From: Natronorubrum halophilum | GTDB lineage: Archaea > Halobacteriota > Halobacteria > Halobacteriales > Natrialbaceae | Direction: 5' to 3' | Length of the DNA: 64,000 nt | NCBI RefSeq assembly: GCF_003670115.1 | Contig: NZ_QQTY01000004.1 | Coordinates: 1-64,000, forward strand | Shown here: positions 44,700-52,077 of the stretch, piece by piece | Position numbering within the stretch: the stretch's first letter is position 1 | Layout: each line of letters starts with the position of its first letter | Translations under genes and position numbers: made by a program | Notes under the pieces: generated by a model | Database searches by the model: none | Told to the model about the DNA's origin: nothing | Seen by the model: only the letters and a program-made list of their open reading frames with translations

Positions 44700-45782
44700 T
44701 TACTCCCACCGGAACCGGCCGTTTCGCTGCACGACTTCCCCGTCGATCTCGAGTCGCGAGTCCTCGCTGACGTCGGTGATCAGGTCGACGTGGATCGCGG
44801 AGTCGTTTCCCGACTCGCCGTCGGGGAGGTTCGCGTCGTAGGCCCGGCCGAGCGCGAGATGGATCGTATCGCCCATCTTCTCGTCGAAGAGGATATTGTC
44901 CGTATAGCGGTCGATACCGCGATTCATGCCGATCCCCAGTTCGCCGAGACGGCGCGCACCGTCGTCAGTCTCGAGGATTTCGGCGATCACGTCCTCGCCT
45001 TGCTCGGCGTCGTAGTCGACCACCGCGCCGGATTCGAACTCGAGGCGGACGTTCCGAACGGATTCCCCGTGGAGCGTCATCGGGACGTCGAAGGTCACCT
45101 CGCCCTCGGTGGCGTGCGGTGCGGTAAAGACTTCGCCGCTAGGGAGGTTGTGCGAGTCGTACGCGACCGACGCGGCGCTGTTGACCGCGGTGCGGCCGTC
45201 GATCCGCATGGTGAGGTCGGTGCCCGTCGAGACGAGGTGAACCTCCGATCCCGAATCGAGCAGCGCTTTCAGTTGTGCCATCTCCTCGGCGAGGGACTCC
45301 CAGTCGCGCAAGATGGCGTCGTATGCGAAGTCCTGGTACTCTTCGAACGCCATGTTCGCCTGCTGCGCGAGCGAGCGCGTCGGATGAACCGTCGAGATCC
45401 AGCGGGTGTCGAGGCGGGCCTCGCGGATGTCGCTCCTGGCGCTACTGTAGGCCTGTCGGATCTCGCCGGGAACGTCTGCCGTCGCGCTCGTATTTCGACC
45501 GCCACCGAGCGAGAGCACGACGTCGGCCCGTTCGAACAGCAAGCGTTCGTACTCCGGGCTCTCGTCGAAGTCGCCGTCGTGGGTCCGGAGATAGGCGCGC
45601 TTGATTTCCCCGGAGCTGTACATCGTGAGCAGGTTCGCACCGCGTTCACCGAGCGCCTCGGCGACCGCAACGGCGAGGTCGTGGGCGTCGGGCCCCGCTA
45701 CGAGCACGACGTCGTCTCCGTCCTCGACACGAGCGCTCCAATCGACCAGCACTGCGGCGTGTTCGCGTACGCGTTCGTCCAT
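44700..45782 (-). CDS. M29-family aminopeptidase
   Basis: A 360-residue metallo-aminopeptidase (thermophilic aminopeptidase, AmpS/PepS) from ATG 45782 (MDERVREHAAVLVDWSARVE). The catalytic half carries GSEVHLVSTGTDLTMRIDGRTAVNSA, NLPSGEVFTAPHATEGEVTFDVP, LGELGIGMNRGID, ILFDEKMGDTIHLALGRAYD, and the closing IHVDLITD...EIDGEVV. These supply the Glu, His and Asp ligands of the two-metal site. Length is at the short end of the family (about 360-410). It removes N-terminal residues from peptides in the cytosol. Confidence 0.92.
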   Translation of the reverse strand: MDERVREHAAVLVDWSARVEDGDDVVLVAGPDAHDLAVAVAEALGERGANLLTMYSSGEIKRAYLRTHDGDFDESPEYERLLFERADVVLSLGGGRNTSATADVPGEIRQAYSSARSDIREARLDTRWISTVHPTRSLAQQANMAFEEYQDFAYDAILRDWESLAEEMAQLKALLDSGSEVHLVSTGTDLTMRIDGRTAVNSAASVAYDSHNLPSGEVFTAPHATEGEVTFDVPMTLHGESVRNVRLEFESGAVVDYDAEQGEDVIAEILETDDGARRLGELGIGMNRGIDRYTDNILFDEKMGDTIHLALGRAYDANLPDGESGNDSAIHVDLITDVSEDSRLEIDGEVVQRNGRFRWE

Positions 45783-45874
45783 ACCGGCCACTCGCAACCG
45801 ATTCACTAAACGCTCCTCGTTTGCCGTGACGAGTCGGTACTCGAGGAGAAACGGAGGAGAGATCGGAGACGGAC

Positions 45875-46609
45875 TCAGGCGGCGTGAGTCTCGTCGGCGG
45901 TCGTCTCCTCTCGCGATCGGACGAGCGAAACGACCGCGTAGACGACCGGCGTATCGAGGACGGCGATGGCGAGTTTCAGGAGGTACTGACCGACCATCAA
46001 CGCGAGGAGGTCGCCGACGCCGAGGACGGGGCCGACGCCCACCAGCGCGGGCGCGAGCGAGAAGGCAATCGCGACGAAGATGACGGTGTCGATGGCCTGG
46101 CTGCTGGCCGTCGAGGCGATGTTCCGAAGCCAGAGTTTGTCGGCTCCGGTGTACGCCCGGATGCGGTGAAAGACGACGACGTCCCAGTTCTGGCTAACGA
46201 CGTAGGCGAGCAGACTTCCGAGGACGATATTCGTCGAGGCACCCAGAACGTCCGCGAACTGCCCGGAAACGTCGGGGTCGGCCGCCGGCGCTGCGATCGT
46301 CGACCAGACGAGCGCGAGCACGACGAAGTTCATCGCGAAGGCAACGTTGACGACCACCTGCGCCGCTCGCCGACCGTACAGTTCCGCGTAGCAGTCGCTC
46401 GCGAGGAAGGTGAGCGCGTACGCGAACGCCGCACCGGGCAAGACGAGTTCCGCGCCGGTGATCGGCAGCGAGAACGGCAACGAGAACGCGAGCAGCTTCG
46501 AGGCCGTCAGCTGTGCCGTGACGAGCGCCGTCACGAACAGCCCGATCAGCGCTACCTGCGCGATCATCGGCCCCGCGGATGGCCGGGACTGCGAGTTCGA
46601 GTGGGTCAT
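45875..46609 (-). CDS. VUT-family queuosine/archaeosine precursor transporter (YhhQ-like)
   Basis: A 244-residue membrane protein from ATG 46609 (MTHSNSQSRPSAG) with six to seven helices. VTAQLTASKLLAF, LVLPGAAFAYALTFLASDCYAELYGRRAAQVVVNVAF and RIRAYTGADKLWLRNIASTASSQAIDTVIF are the YhhQ signatures, including the SDCYAELYG motif. Bacterial YhhQ imports the queuosine precursors preQ0/preQ1; in archaea preQ0 feeds archaeosine, so salvage of preQ0 is likely. An in-frame ATG two codons upstream is also possible. Confidence 0.88.
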   Translation of the reverse strand: MTHSNSQSRPSAGPMIAQVALIGLFVTALVTAQLTASKLLAFSLPFSLPITGAELVLPGAAFAYALTFLASDCYAELYGRRAAQVVVNVAFAMNFVVLALVWSTIAAPAADPDVSGQFADVLGASTNIVLGSLLAYVVSQNWDVVVFHRIRAYTGADKLWLRNIASTASSQAIDTVIFVAIAFSLAPALVGVGPVLGVGDLLALMVGQYLLKLAIAVLDTPVVYAVVSLVRSREETTADETHAA

Positions 46610-46883
46610 GCACATCGCGTATCCACTGAGACCACCTAAACGGTTCGAGACAGCCGATACGAACCGCTCGAGCGAGAGACCGACGGCTCAGGAAGCCGTA
46701 CGGATCGAACACATCAGACAACGGAGAGTCGAAACGGGTAGCAACGGGCCCGGACGGGCACTTCTCACGCATCTAAGAACAAACTACTCTGACATCTATC
46801 AATTTCAAAATGTGGAAATAGCGGCACTCTCCCCGAAGAGACGCCATTTCGCTCACGTGTGTGTCTGACTCTCGAGAGGACGA

Positions 46884-46903
46884 GTATAACACAACTGTTA
46901 TAC
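46884..46903 (+). promoter_or_regulatory. Inverted repeat over the cspA TATA box
   Basis: GTATAAC-ACAACT-GTTATAC is a perfect 7-6-7 inverted repeat. Its right arm, 27-33 bases before ATG 46930, is at the TATA position of a leaderless transcript, so a bound dimer would block or gate the cold-shock gene. Confidence 0.55.
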
Positions 46904-46929
46904 GTCTCCCGGGGTTTTGTTGAATCGCA

Positions 46930-47124
46930 ATGGCGAAAGGAAACGTTGATTTCTTCAACGACACAGGCGGCTACGGTTTCATTGAGACGGACGACGCAGA
47001 CGATGACGTTTTCTTCCACATGGAAGACGTTGGCGGTCCGGACCTCGAAGAAGGCACAGACATCGAATTCGATATCGAACAGGCCCCCAAGGGCCCCCGC
47101 GCCACCAACGTCACCCGCCTGTAA
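46930..47124 (+). CDS. cspA: Cold-shock domain protein
   Basis: A 64-residue single cold-shock domain. MAKGNVDFFNDTGGYGFIETDDADDDVFFHMEDV carries RNP1 (GGYGFIE) and RNP2 (VFFHM); GPRATNVTRL is the usual end. It binds single-stranded nucleic acid and probably destabilises RNA structure. Expected start at ATG 46930; promoter and inverted repeat at 46884-46903. Haloarchaeal versions are acidic, as here. Confidence 0.95.
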   Translation: MAKGNVDFFNDTGGYGFIETDDADDDVFFHMEDVGGPDLEEGTDIEFDIEQAPKGPRATNVTRL

Positions 47125-47470
47125 CACGGCTTCTAGCGTTCGGTAACGCGTTTCAAACCTAATATCATTCTTCGGACGACTACCTCGGAAGCGATAGCTT
47201 CGTCCCCAGTCGCAGTCACTGCGGGCTGAGTGGTTTCGGCCGGCGTCAGCTACGTCTCGAACTCGGAACGGGGTACGCCGACGTCACAACGGATACACTC
47301 GCCGTCAAACGAAATGTATCTAGATGGAACGTCTGTAGTCCCCGCTTACTAATTCCAGGGGGACCGATCATCGTTAGCGGCTCAGTTAGCCCGTCAAAAC
47401 GTCCGAGAAACAGTTGATACGAGAACGATAACAAATAGTCGGTTAGTTGGTTTGTCGGTGTGGTTGTAAC
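47125..47470. other. Intergenic between cspA and the PadR gene
   Basis: No gene is seen. Short minus-strand frames are hydrophobic or Ser-rich but have no family signature and run against the PadR promoter. CGATAACAAATAG near 47427-47439 may contain the PadR promoter. Confidence 0.35.
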
Positions 47471-47743
47471 ATGGACGATCTGACCGGATTTCAACGCGAT
47501 CTTCTGTACGTGATCGCCGGGGCCGACCAGCCGTCGGGCCAGGAAGTAAAAGACGAAGTCGAGAAGTATTACAACAGTGAAATCAATCACGGCCGACTGT
47601 ATCCCAATCTCGATACGCTCGTCAACAAAGAGCTCGTCGAGAAGGGAGAACTCGACCGACGAACGAACTACTACGCGATCAGCGACAGCGGATACGAGCA
47701 AATCGAAGCCCGGAGAGAGTGGGAACAACAGTACATCGATTGA
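47471..47743 (+). CDS. PadR-like transcriptional regulator
   Basis: A 90-residue winged-helix protein from ATG 47471 (MDDLTGFQRDLLYVIAGADQ). GQEVKDEVEKYYNSEINHGRLYPNLDTLVNKELVEKGELDRRTNYYAISDSGYEQI is the PadR domain; NHGRLYPNLDTLV is the recognition helix segment. It lacks the C-terminal dimerisation helix of long PadR proteins, as is usual for haloarchaeal stand-alone members. Target unknown; no exporter is adjacent. Confidence 0.88.
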   Translation: MDDLTGFQRDLLYVIAGADQPSGQEVKDEVEKYYNSEINHGRLYPNLDTLVNKELVEKGELDRRTNYYAISDSGYEQIEARREWEQQYID

Positions 47744-47963
47744 CCCGACCTCGAGTAGGGCAGACTGGACTCCTTGTGACAGCTACGGTGCTGTGAGTAG
47801 CGTCTCCGACCGCCGCTCGCTCGAGCGACGGCAACGGCACCGGCCGCCGCGAGCGTTGCGACGGCCGGTCGACCAGCGTGGTCGGTTCCTGACCGCTATC
47901 GGGCCGACCCGAATTTGGAACCCGTCCTCGAGGCGACCCGACGAGGGCGTTTGGCATCGTCCA

Positions 47964-48380
47964 TCAATTCGTCAGGTACCATCCGAATACCAGTGGAGAG
48001 CAAAAGAGTACCAGCGGGACGAGTATCCAGACCTGTCCCGCGAACACGTTGTACTGTGCGAGCGTTACCGCAACCGGTGTTCCCTCGAGATAGCCCACGA
48101 GGAACTCGAAACCGACGGTCAACGCCGTCCACAGCGTTCCGACGAGTAGCAACTCCACCGGAAGATACGCGATCGGCGTATTCGTAAAGTACAGGAACGA
48201 AAGAACGAGGATCACCGTCGTCAGAACGGCCGTACTGAGAACATGCCCGGGATACGCACCGACGCGAGGAATCAAGACGACTTCTCTCAGTCCGCCGTTC
48301 AAAACGGCCAGAACCGCCATGAGAACCCAGACGCCGAGCGGGTACAGGAACACGCGTGGGCGAACCGCCCGAATATCCAT
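47964..48380 (-). CDS. Small membrane protein, four helices
   Basis: A 138-residue hydrophobic protein from ATG 48380 (MDIRAVRPRVFLYPLGVWVLM) with helices near 10-28, 45-64, 68-88 and 108-132. The GGLREVVLIPRVGAYPGHVLSTAVLT and FEFLVG segments resemble small membrane proteins of unknown function found in bacteria and archaea. No partner gene is evident. Confidence 0.65.
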   Translation of the reverse strand: MDIRAVRPRVFLYPLGVWVLMAVLAVLNGGLREVVLIPRVGAYPGHVLSTAVLTTVILVLSFLYFTNTPIAYLPVELLLVGTLWTALTVGFEFLVGYLEGTPVAVTLAQYNVFAGQVWILVPLVLFCSPLVFGWYLTN

Positions 48381-48772
48381 ACTGGCGATCATCAACGAGG
48401 ACATCGTCTCACACAGACACCGTACGCAGGGAAAATCACCCGTCCGCGATTTCAGTGACTGTCGTCTTGAGCGACACCAGTCTGTGGACCTATTTCCCGG
48501 TCGACCGATCGCAGAGACGGTCCGATCACCCGATGCTCATGGACAGGGTGTACGAGCACTGCGTCTCCCGTTACTTCGGCGGTACGGTGGCGTCGACTAT
48601 CATCGGACGGACCGGGCGAAAGAGCGCTGGTGGCCGATTTGAACCACCCCTATCGATAACGACGGTGTGGTTAGCACTCTTGATAGTCCTCGGGAAAAGA
48701 TATTATTTTCACGGTTAGTATAGAAGAATTTAGACCATAAGGGATATGTTCCGGCTCCGCTGACGGGTGCGT
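48381..48772. other. Intergenic with a degenerate tRNA-tail-like sequence
   Basis: No gene is credible. At 48629-48648 GGTGGCC-GATTTGAACCACC matches the distal arm of the tRNA-Ile tail unit (2546-2570) with a six-base deletion. From about 48690 the DNA is markedly A+T-rich (AAAAGATATTATTTTC), marking the start of the accessory zone. Confidence 0.45.
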
Positions 48773-48892
48773 ATGGTTCGCTACTCGGATGAGCGTTGTT
48801 CCGATTGTGGTGGCAAACAGAAGGTACGAGCGGACAGTTCAGTGTGGTGCCCGAACTGTTCCCTGTTCACTTCTCCCGAAGTGAAGCCGTAA
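48773..48892 (+). CDS. Zinc-finger micro-protein (39 residues)
   Basis: ATG 48773 to TAA 48890-48892 encodes 39 residues. Two knuckles, CSDCG (C9, C12) and CPNCS (C26, C29), make a probable treble-clef or rubredoxin-like zinc site, as in the haloarchaeal micro-proteins with two CPxCG motifs. Too short for most gene finders. No operon partner. Confidence 0.65.
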   Translation: MVRYSDERCSDCGGKQKVRADSSVWCPNCSLFTSPEVKP

Positions 48893-49090
48893 CAGTCGGC
48901 TCTGCTGCACTCCCAGCCTGGAGACGTGTTCGGGCGTGAAACGGATGTTTACGCCACGTGCGTACCGGTCGGTTCTCACCCTTCTCGGCTCGAGTAGGTG
49001 GAGAGACCGACGACGTTCGAGAACCCTCTACTAGCAACATCCTGTCCGTTCTGACGGGAGGTTTTTCGTCGGTTACCGTGTCTAGGTAGT

Positions 49091-49249
49091 ATGGCAACCA
49101 GGTCTCCGATTTACTGTTGCCTATGTAACGAAACGATCGCTCCAGACGACGACCTCGAGCATCACTTAGTGTACAGCCACAAACCGCGTGAGCTCGCCAT
49201 GGAACTCGCTTCCGAGTGGGAAACAGAAGAACTCGGCGATGCCGTGTAA
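49091..49249 (+). CDS. C2H2-type zinc-finger micro-protein (52 residues)
   Basis: ATG 49091 to TAA 49247-49249 encodes 52 residues. C9 and C12 (YCCLCN) and H25 with H30 (DLEHHLVYSHKPRE) give a C-x2-C-x12-H-x4-H finger, followed by a helical acidic tail. Haloarchaeal viruses and plasmids often carry such fingers as regulators. TCTAGGTAGT just upstream offers no clear TATA box, so promoter location is uncertain. Confidence 0.6.
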   Translation: MATRSPIYCCLCNETIAPDDDLEHHLVYSHKPRELAMELASEWETEELGDAV

Positions 49250-49378
49250 CCGCGCCTCGTTCGATGGCCCTGACGCGGAACGTCCAGATTTTCCGGGGAA
49301 CGTCCAGCTGTTAGTACGCGAGAGAAGCGCCAAAAGTGGCGTTTAGAATTTGCTGTCTCCGGCCTTCTGTGAGAGACC

Positions 49379-49695
49379 ATGACGGAAAACCTCGAACCCC
49401 TCGCACCAGCGGAAGCCATGAAGATGTACTCGACGAGCGACATCACGAACTCGCGGATGCGACGGTTCAGTCTCACCGTATCGTCTCAAGCAGTTCGTCC
49501 AGTGGTGTGAACAGGATGGTGTCGGCAATCTCAACGAATTTAGCGGACGGGACATCCATCGCTTCCGCATCAAACGGGGAAATGAAGACGAACTCGCAAC
49601 AGCCAGCGTGAAAGGGCGGCTGGCAACCCTGAGAATGTTCCAAGAGTATGATATCACTTTCAAACCCCAGAATCAGAGATTAACTGACTTTTAGT
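49379..49695 (+). pseudogene. Frameshifted N-terminal remnant of a XerC/D-like integrase
   Basis: Three frames in series read as one integrase N-terminus: MTENLEPLAPAEAMKMY (49379-49429), then DERHHELADATVQSHR in a second frame, then FVQWCEQDGVGNLNEF, SGRDIHRFRIKRGNED and KGRLATLRMFQEYDIT in a third, ending at TAG 49693-49695. This parallels the intact integrase at 62599-63633 (LDPLSPEQAVEMY; QWCAEEEIENLNELTGRDLYAYR; LRGQLATLRAF). Two frameshifts have occurred and the catalytic C-terminal domain is missing. It marks an old integration event. Confidence 0.85.
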
Positions 49696-49855
49696 GTTTA
49701 TTCCTCTGAGCGATACACCCACTCTCGGCGGTATTGCGATATGTTATAGAACCCAAATTGTATAACTGTTAGATGGACGCAGACTAACAGAGGTTCGATC
49801 AATTGATTGGTTCCTTTCCCACACGGGGTCACACGTCTCGAGAATCGGTTTCCCG

Positions 49856-49892
49856 AATATGAACACGAGCGCGAGCACCGCGTGTTCATATT
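49856..49892. repeat. 12-base perfect inverted repeat
   Basis: AATATGAACACG (49856-49867) and CGTGTTCATATT (49881-49892) are perfect complements with a 13-base spacer. Confidence 0.8.
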
Positions 49893-49896
49893 TCGT

Positions 49897-49914
49897 CGAT
49901 CGCGAGCGCGATCG
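49897..49914. repeat. 8-base perfect inverted repeat
   Basis: CGATCGCG-AG-CGCGATCG lies four bases after the preceding palindrome and 43 bases before the TATA-like box of the DUF7692 gene. The two may form one operator or origin-like structure. Confidence 0.75.
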
Positions 49915-49956
49915 CCACGTCGACCGCGCCGATCACCGGCCACCCCGACATACCCT

Positions 49957-49965
49957 TTATATACA
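49957..49965 (+). promoter_or_regulatory. TATA-like box of the DUF7692-like gene
   Basis: TTTATATAC is the strongest TATA match in this part of the window. It predicts a start near 49985-49990 and a leader of about 30 bases before ATG 50020. Confidence 0.6.
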
Positions 49966-50019
49966 GAACCCTGTTCGCTCACCCGAAAAAACTAGGATAT
50001 CCGACTCGTGTTCACGAGC

Positions 50020-50313
50020 ATGGTCCGAGACAAGACCGACATTCCCGGCTCGGTTCGAATCCGAACCGACGACGGCAACGAGTGGCGATTCGACGAAATC
50101 GAGAAAGCTGCCGACTATTACGACTGTAATCGATCGAATGCAGCCGCGTTCGCCTGTCACGACGTTACCCGGCTCGTCGCGAACGCTCGCCACGTCCTCG
50201 AGCGTTCAGATCTCACCCTCGAGCAGCGCCAGGAGATCGCCGACCAGCTGTCGACCGGCACCGTGACGTTTTCTGTCGAGACCGGCGTCGAGGTCGAAAC
50301 CGGCCGCGACTAG
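50020..50313 (+). CDS. DUF7692-like haloarchaeal protein
   Basis: A 97-residue protein from ATG 50020 (MVRDKTDIPGSVRIRTDDGN). VRIRTDDGNEWRFDEIEKAADYYDCNRSNAAAFACHDVTRLVANARHVLERSDLTLEQRQEIADQLST is the family core: a short strand (VRIRT), then helices, similar in layout to ribbon-helix-helix proteins. It is frequent in haloarchaeal plasmids and proviruses. A DNA-binding role is a guess. An ATG four codons upstream is possible but not preferred. Confidence 0.75.
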   Translation: MVRDKTDIPGSVRIRTDDGNEWRFDEIEKAADYYDCNRSNAAAFACHDVTRLVANARHVLERSDLTLEQRQEIADQLSTGTVTFSVETGVEVETGRD

Positions 50314-50756
50314 ACGTCGTGCGTGGTGCGGGCGTACACCCGCACATCGCCTGTACGCTACGTACACGTCGCCTGCACACCGCCTGTCTGCGTATACGCG
50401 ATCCGCCTGCGACGCCTGCGCCTAACGCCCATCCGACGTGTACGCGTCGCTCGCCCGTCGCCTGCACGATACGTACATCCGCCCGCCCGTCACACGCCTC
50501 ACGCCTACACACCCGCCCGACACGCATACAACGTCACGCGGGTCTTCCCGAGCGCGCATTTACGGCGCGCACCCGTGGGGGGGACCCCACCGCGCCTATC
50601 TGAACTGCGCGCGCGCGTATTCTGTCGATCGCGACGCTCGAGCCGCACCAGTATCTGTTCTGTCGACGTGAAACCGGCGTCAGTGTCCAAGAATGACGAG
50701 ATCCACCGGTAGCACCACCCTTTAACACTGGGGAGGTTACTCCGGTCAGTTACCGC
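50314..50756. other. G-poor low-complexity tract with CGCCTG repeats, no gene
   Basis: From about 50319 to 50560 the plus strand is strikingly C-rich and G-poor, with CGCCTG at least six times, two TACGTACA words, many purine-pyrimidine alternations, and a terminal run GTGGGGGGGACCCC then GCGCGCGCG near 50572-50616. The frames through it are open only because stops need T-A-rich codons. Not a protein-coding pattern. The last part holds the promoter of the gene at 50757 (CCCTTTAACACT near 50718-50729). Confidence 0.6.
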
Positions 50757-50936
50757 ATGGCAATTCGAAAAATCAGAGATATTGACGGCTCTGGCGGCGT
50801 AACGCTCCCAAAAGACGATCTCCGCCGAGACGGAATCGTAGATTCGGATGGAGAAGTTCTGAGCGCGTACGTGACGATCGATCGCGTTGACGAGGGCGAG
50901 TATTTAGTACGACAAGTTGATCCGGACACTCTCTGA
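50757..50936 (+). CDS. AbrB/SpoVT-like micro-protein (59 residues), possible antitoxin-type
   Basis: ATG 50757 to TGA 50934-50936 encodes 59 residues. GSGGVTLPKDDLRRDGIVDSD resembles the first half of a swapped-hairpin AbrB domain (G-x-VTIPK-x-x-R), and GEYLVRQVDPDTL closes it. CTTTAA at about 50719-50724 is a TATA-like element. The next gene starts 14 bases later, so this is a two-gene unit. The family resemblance is by eye; similar small proteins occur on haloarchaeal plasmids. Confidence 0.6.
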   Translation: MAIRKIRDIDGSGGVTLPKDDLRRDGIVDSDGEVLSAYVTIDRVDEGEYLVRQVDPDTL

Positions 50937-50950
50937 ACTTCGGTTCAAAT

Positions 50951-51244
50951 ATGATCAATTCAATCCCACACCCGCTGACCCCGGTTATCGCAGATCACAT
51001 CAGCCGATCGAACGTCATTCGCGAACTCCATCCAGAAGTTGTTTCCTCCAGGTACGCCGATGCGAGCACCACCCAGGTGATTCCTGCGTTCTTCTTGCTC
51101 ACGGAGAAAAATGCATTCGCAGTCGTCGAAAACGAACACCGAGATGGCTACCGAATACTCAGCAAAGGCTCTGTCCACGATCAGGATGCTGTCTACGCCG
51201 ATCTCGACGACTGGTGTGAACAGCACGGCTATCTTGAACAATAA
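50951..51244 (+). CDS. Small hypothetical protein, partner of the AbrB-like gene
   Basis: A 97-residue protein (MINSIPHPLTPVIADHISRSNVIRE). No family is recognised. FFLLTEKNAFAVVENEHRDGYRILSKGSVHDQDAVYADLDDWCEQHGYLEQ suggests an alpha-beta fold with an acidic end. It lies 14 bases after the AbrB-like gene and is almost surely co-transcribed. A toxin role is conceivable from the arrangement alone; there is no sequence evidence for it. Confidence 0.6.
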   Translation: MINSIPHPLTPVIADHISRSNVIRELHPEVVSSRYADASTTQVIPAFFLLTEKNAFAVVENEHRDGYRILSKGSVHDQDAVYADLDDWCEQHGYLEQ

Positions 51245-51450
51245 CAGTCGGTAATAGCAGTGGTTCTTTTCCGGAATAAGATCGAAACTGGATCGGGCGA
51301 TTCGGCAACTACAGGTGCGAACAGAGTACCGAATCGGGTATTCACCGATCAATAGGGAGTCATAGAACAGTTCACAAGGTGTTTGATTTCATTGCCGCTA
51401 AAGGTAAATCTCGTGCTTGGTACAGGAGAAGCACAGAACAAAGTCCACCG

Positions 51451-51765
51451 TCACGGAATTACGTCGCGAGCGAATCTGGGATTGTCAGAGTCCTCAATGA
51501 GATCGAGCAGCAGTCGAGCCTCATCGAACTGTGGGCCCTTTGCAACCATTCCTTGCTCGCGGTCCCAGTCAACAAAGCCTGCATCATCGAGTTTCGGGAG
51601 GTGGGTGTGATGGAGGGCGATTTCAAACGACTCAGGCGGCACCTTGTAGATACTTGGTTCATCAGGTAGCGCGTTAAGGTCGATCGGCGAATTACGCTCG
51701 TGTAGGACCTCCAACACCCATCGTCGCGTGGCATTGGACAAGGCCCCAAAGGCCTCTTCACTCAT
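51451..51765 (-). CDS. Winged-helix regulator of the haloarchaeal DUF7344 type
   Basis: A 104-residue protein from ATG 51765 (MSEEAFGALSNATRRWVLEV). FGALSNATRRWVLEVLHERNSPIDLNAL and FEIALHHTHLPKLDDAGFVDWDREQGMVAKGPQF match haloarchaeal ArsR/DUF7344 regulators; HHTHLPKL is the recognition helix segment. It is a shorter, diverged relative of the protein at 31553-31999. Divergent from the histidine kinase at 52078, with which it may form a local sensory pair (inference). A longer start at 51834 adds an odd His/Trp-rich segment. Confidence 0.82.
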   Translation of the reverse strand: MSEEAFGALSNATRRWVLEVLHERNSPIDLNALPDEPSIYKVPPESFEIALHHTHLPKLDDAGFVDWDREQGMVAKGPQFDEARLLLDLIEDSDNPRFARDVIP

Positions 51766-52077
51766 AATATCACAGATCCACAGCCAACCGAATACGCCGT
51801 ATGCAGGAGACTGCCAGTGAAAATGATATTTCACCTTAGAAACGTCCTCCCTTCATCCGCTTTCAGATATCATCCACCAATGCTCAAATATAAATCACTC
51901 AATATCTTTATTTTTCCGCTGTCGTCCTACCACACAAGCTGTTGTCCTGCCGAACACTCCACTTGTAGCTGTAGTGAGCGAATAGAGGAAGCGGAGAACG
52001 CGGGTACGAGAACCGTTGTATGACACCCTCTGACAAATTCAAAAGGGCTATAGTTGGTCCCACTCCCAATTACCTCA
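51766..52077. other. Divergent intergenic region
   Basis: A+T-rich. Holds the promoters of the DUF7344-type regulator (minus) and the histidine kinase (plus); AAAAGGGCTATAG near 52041-52053 is 25-37 bases before ATG 52078. No gene is seen. Confidence 0.5.

Noticed and set aside
47246-47728. Minus-strand frames overlapping the PadR gene
   Set aside because: They run antisense through a clear PadR domain and have no signature.
50319-50712. Frames of about 75-130 residues across the G-poor tract
   Set aside because: They are open only because the tract lacks stop-forming words; low-complexity translation without any fold.
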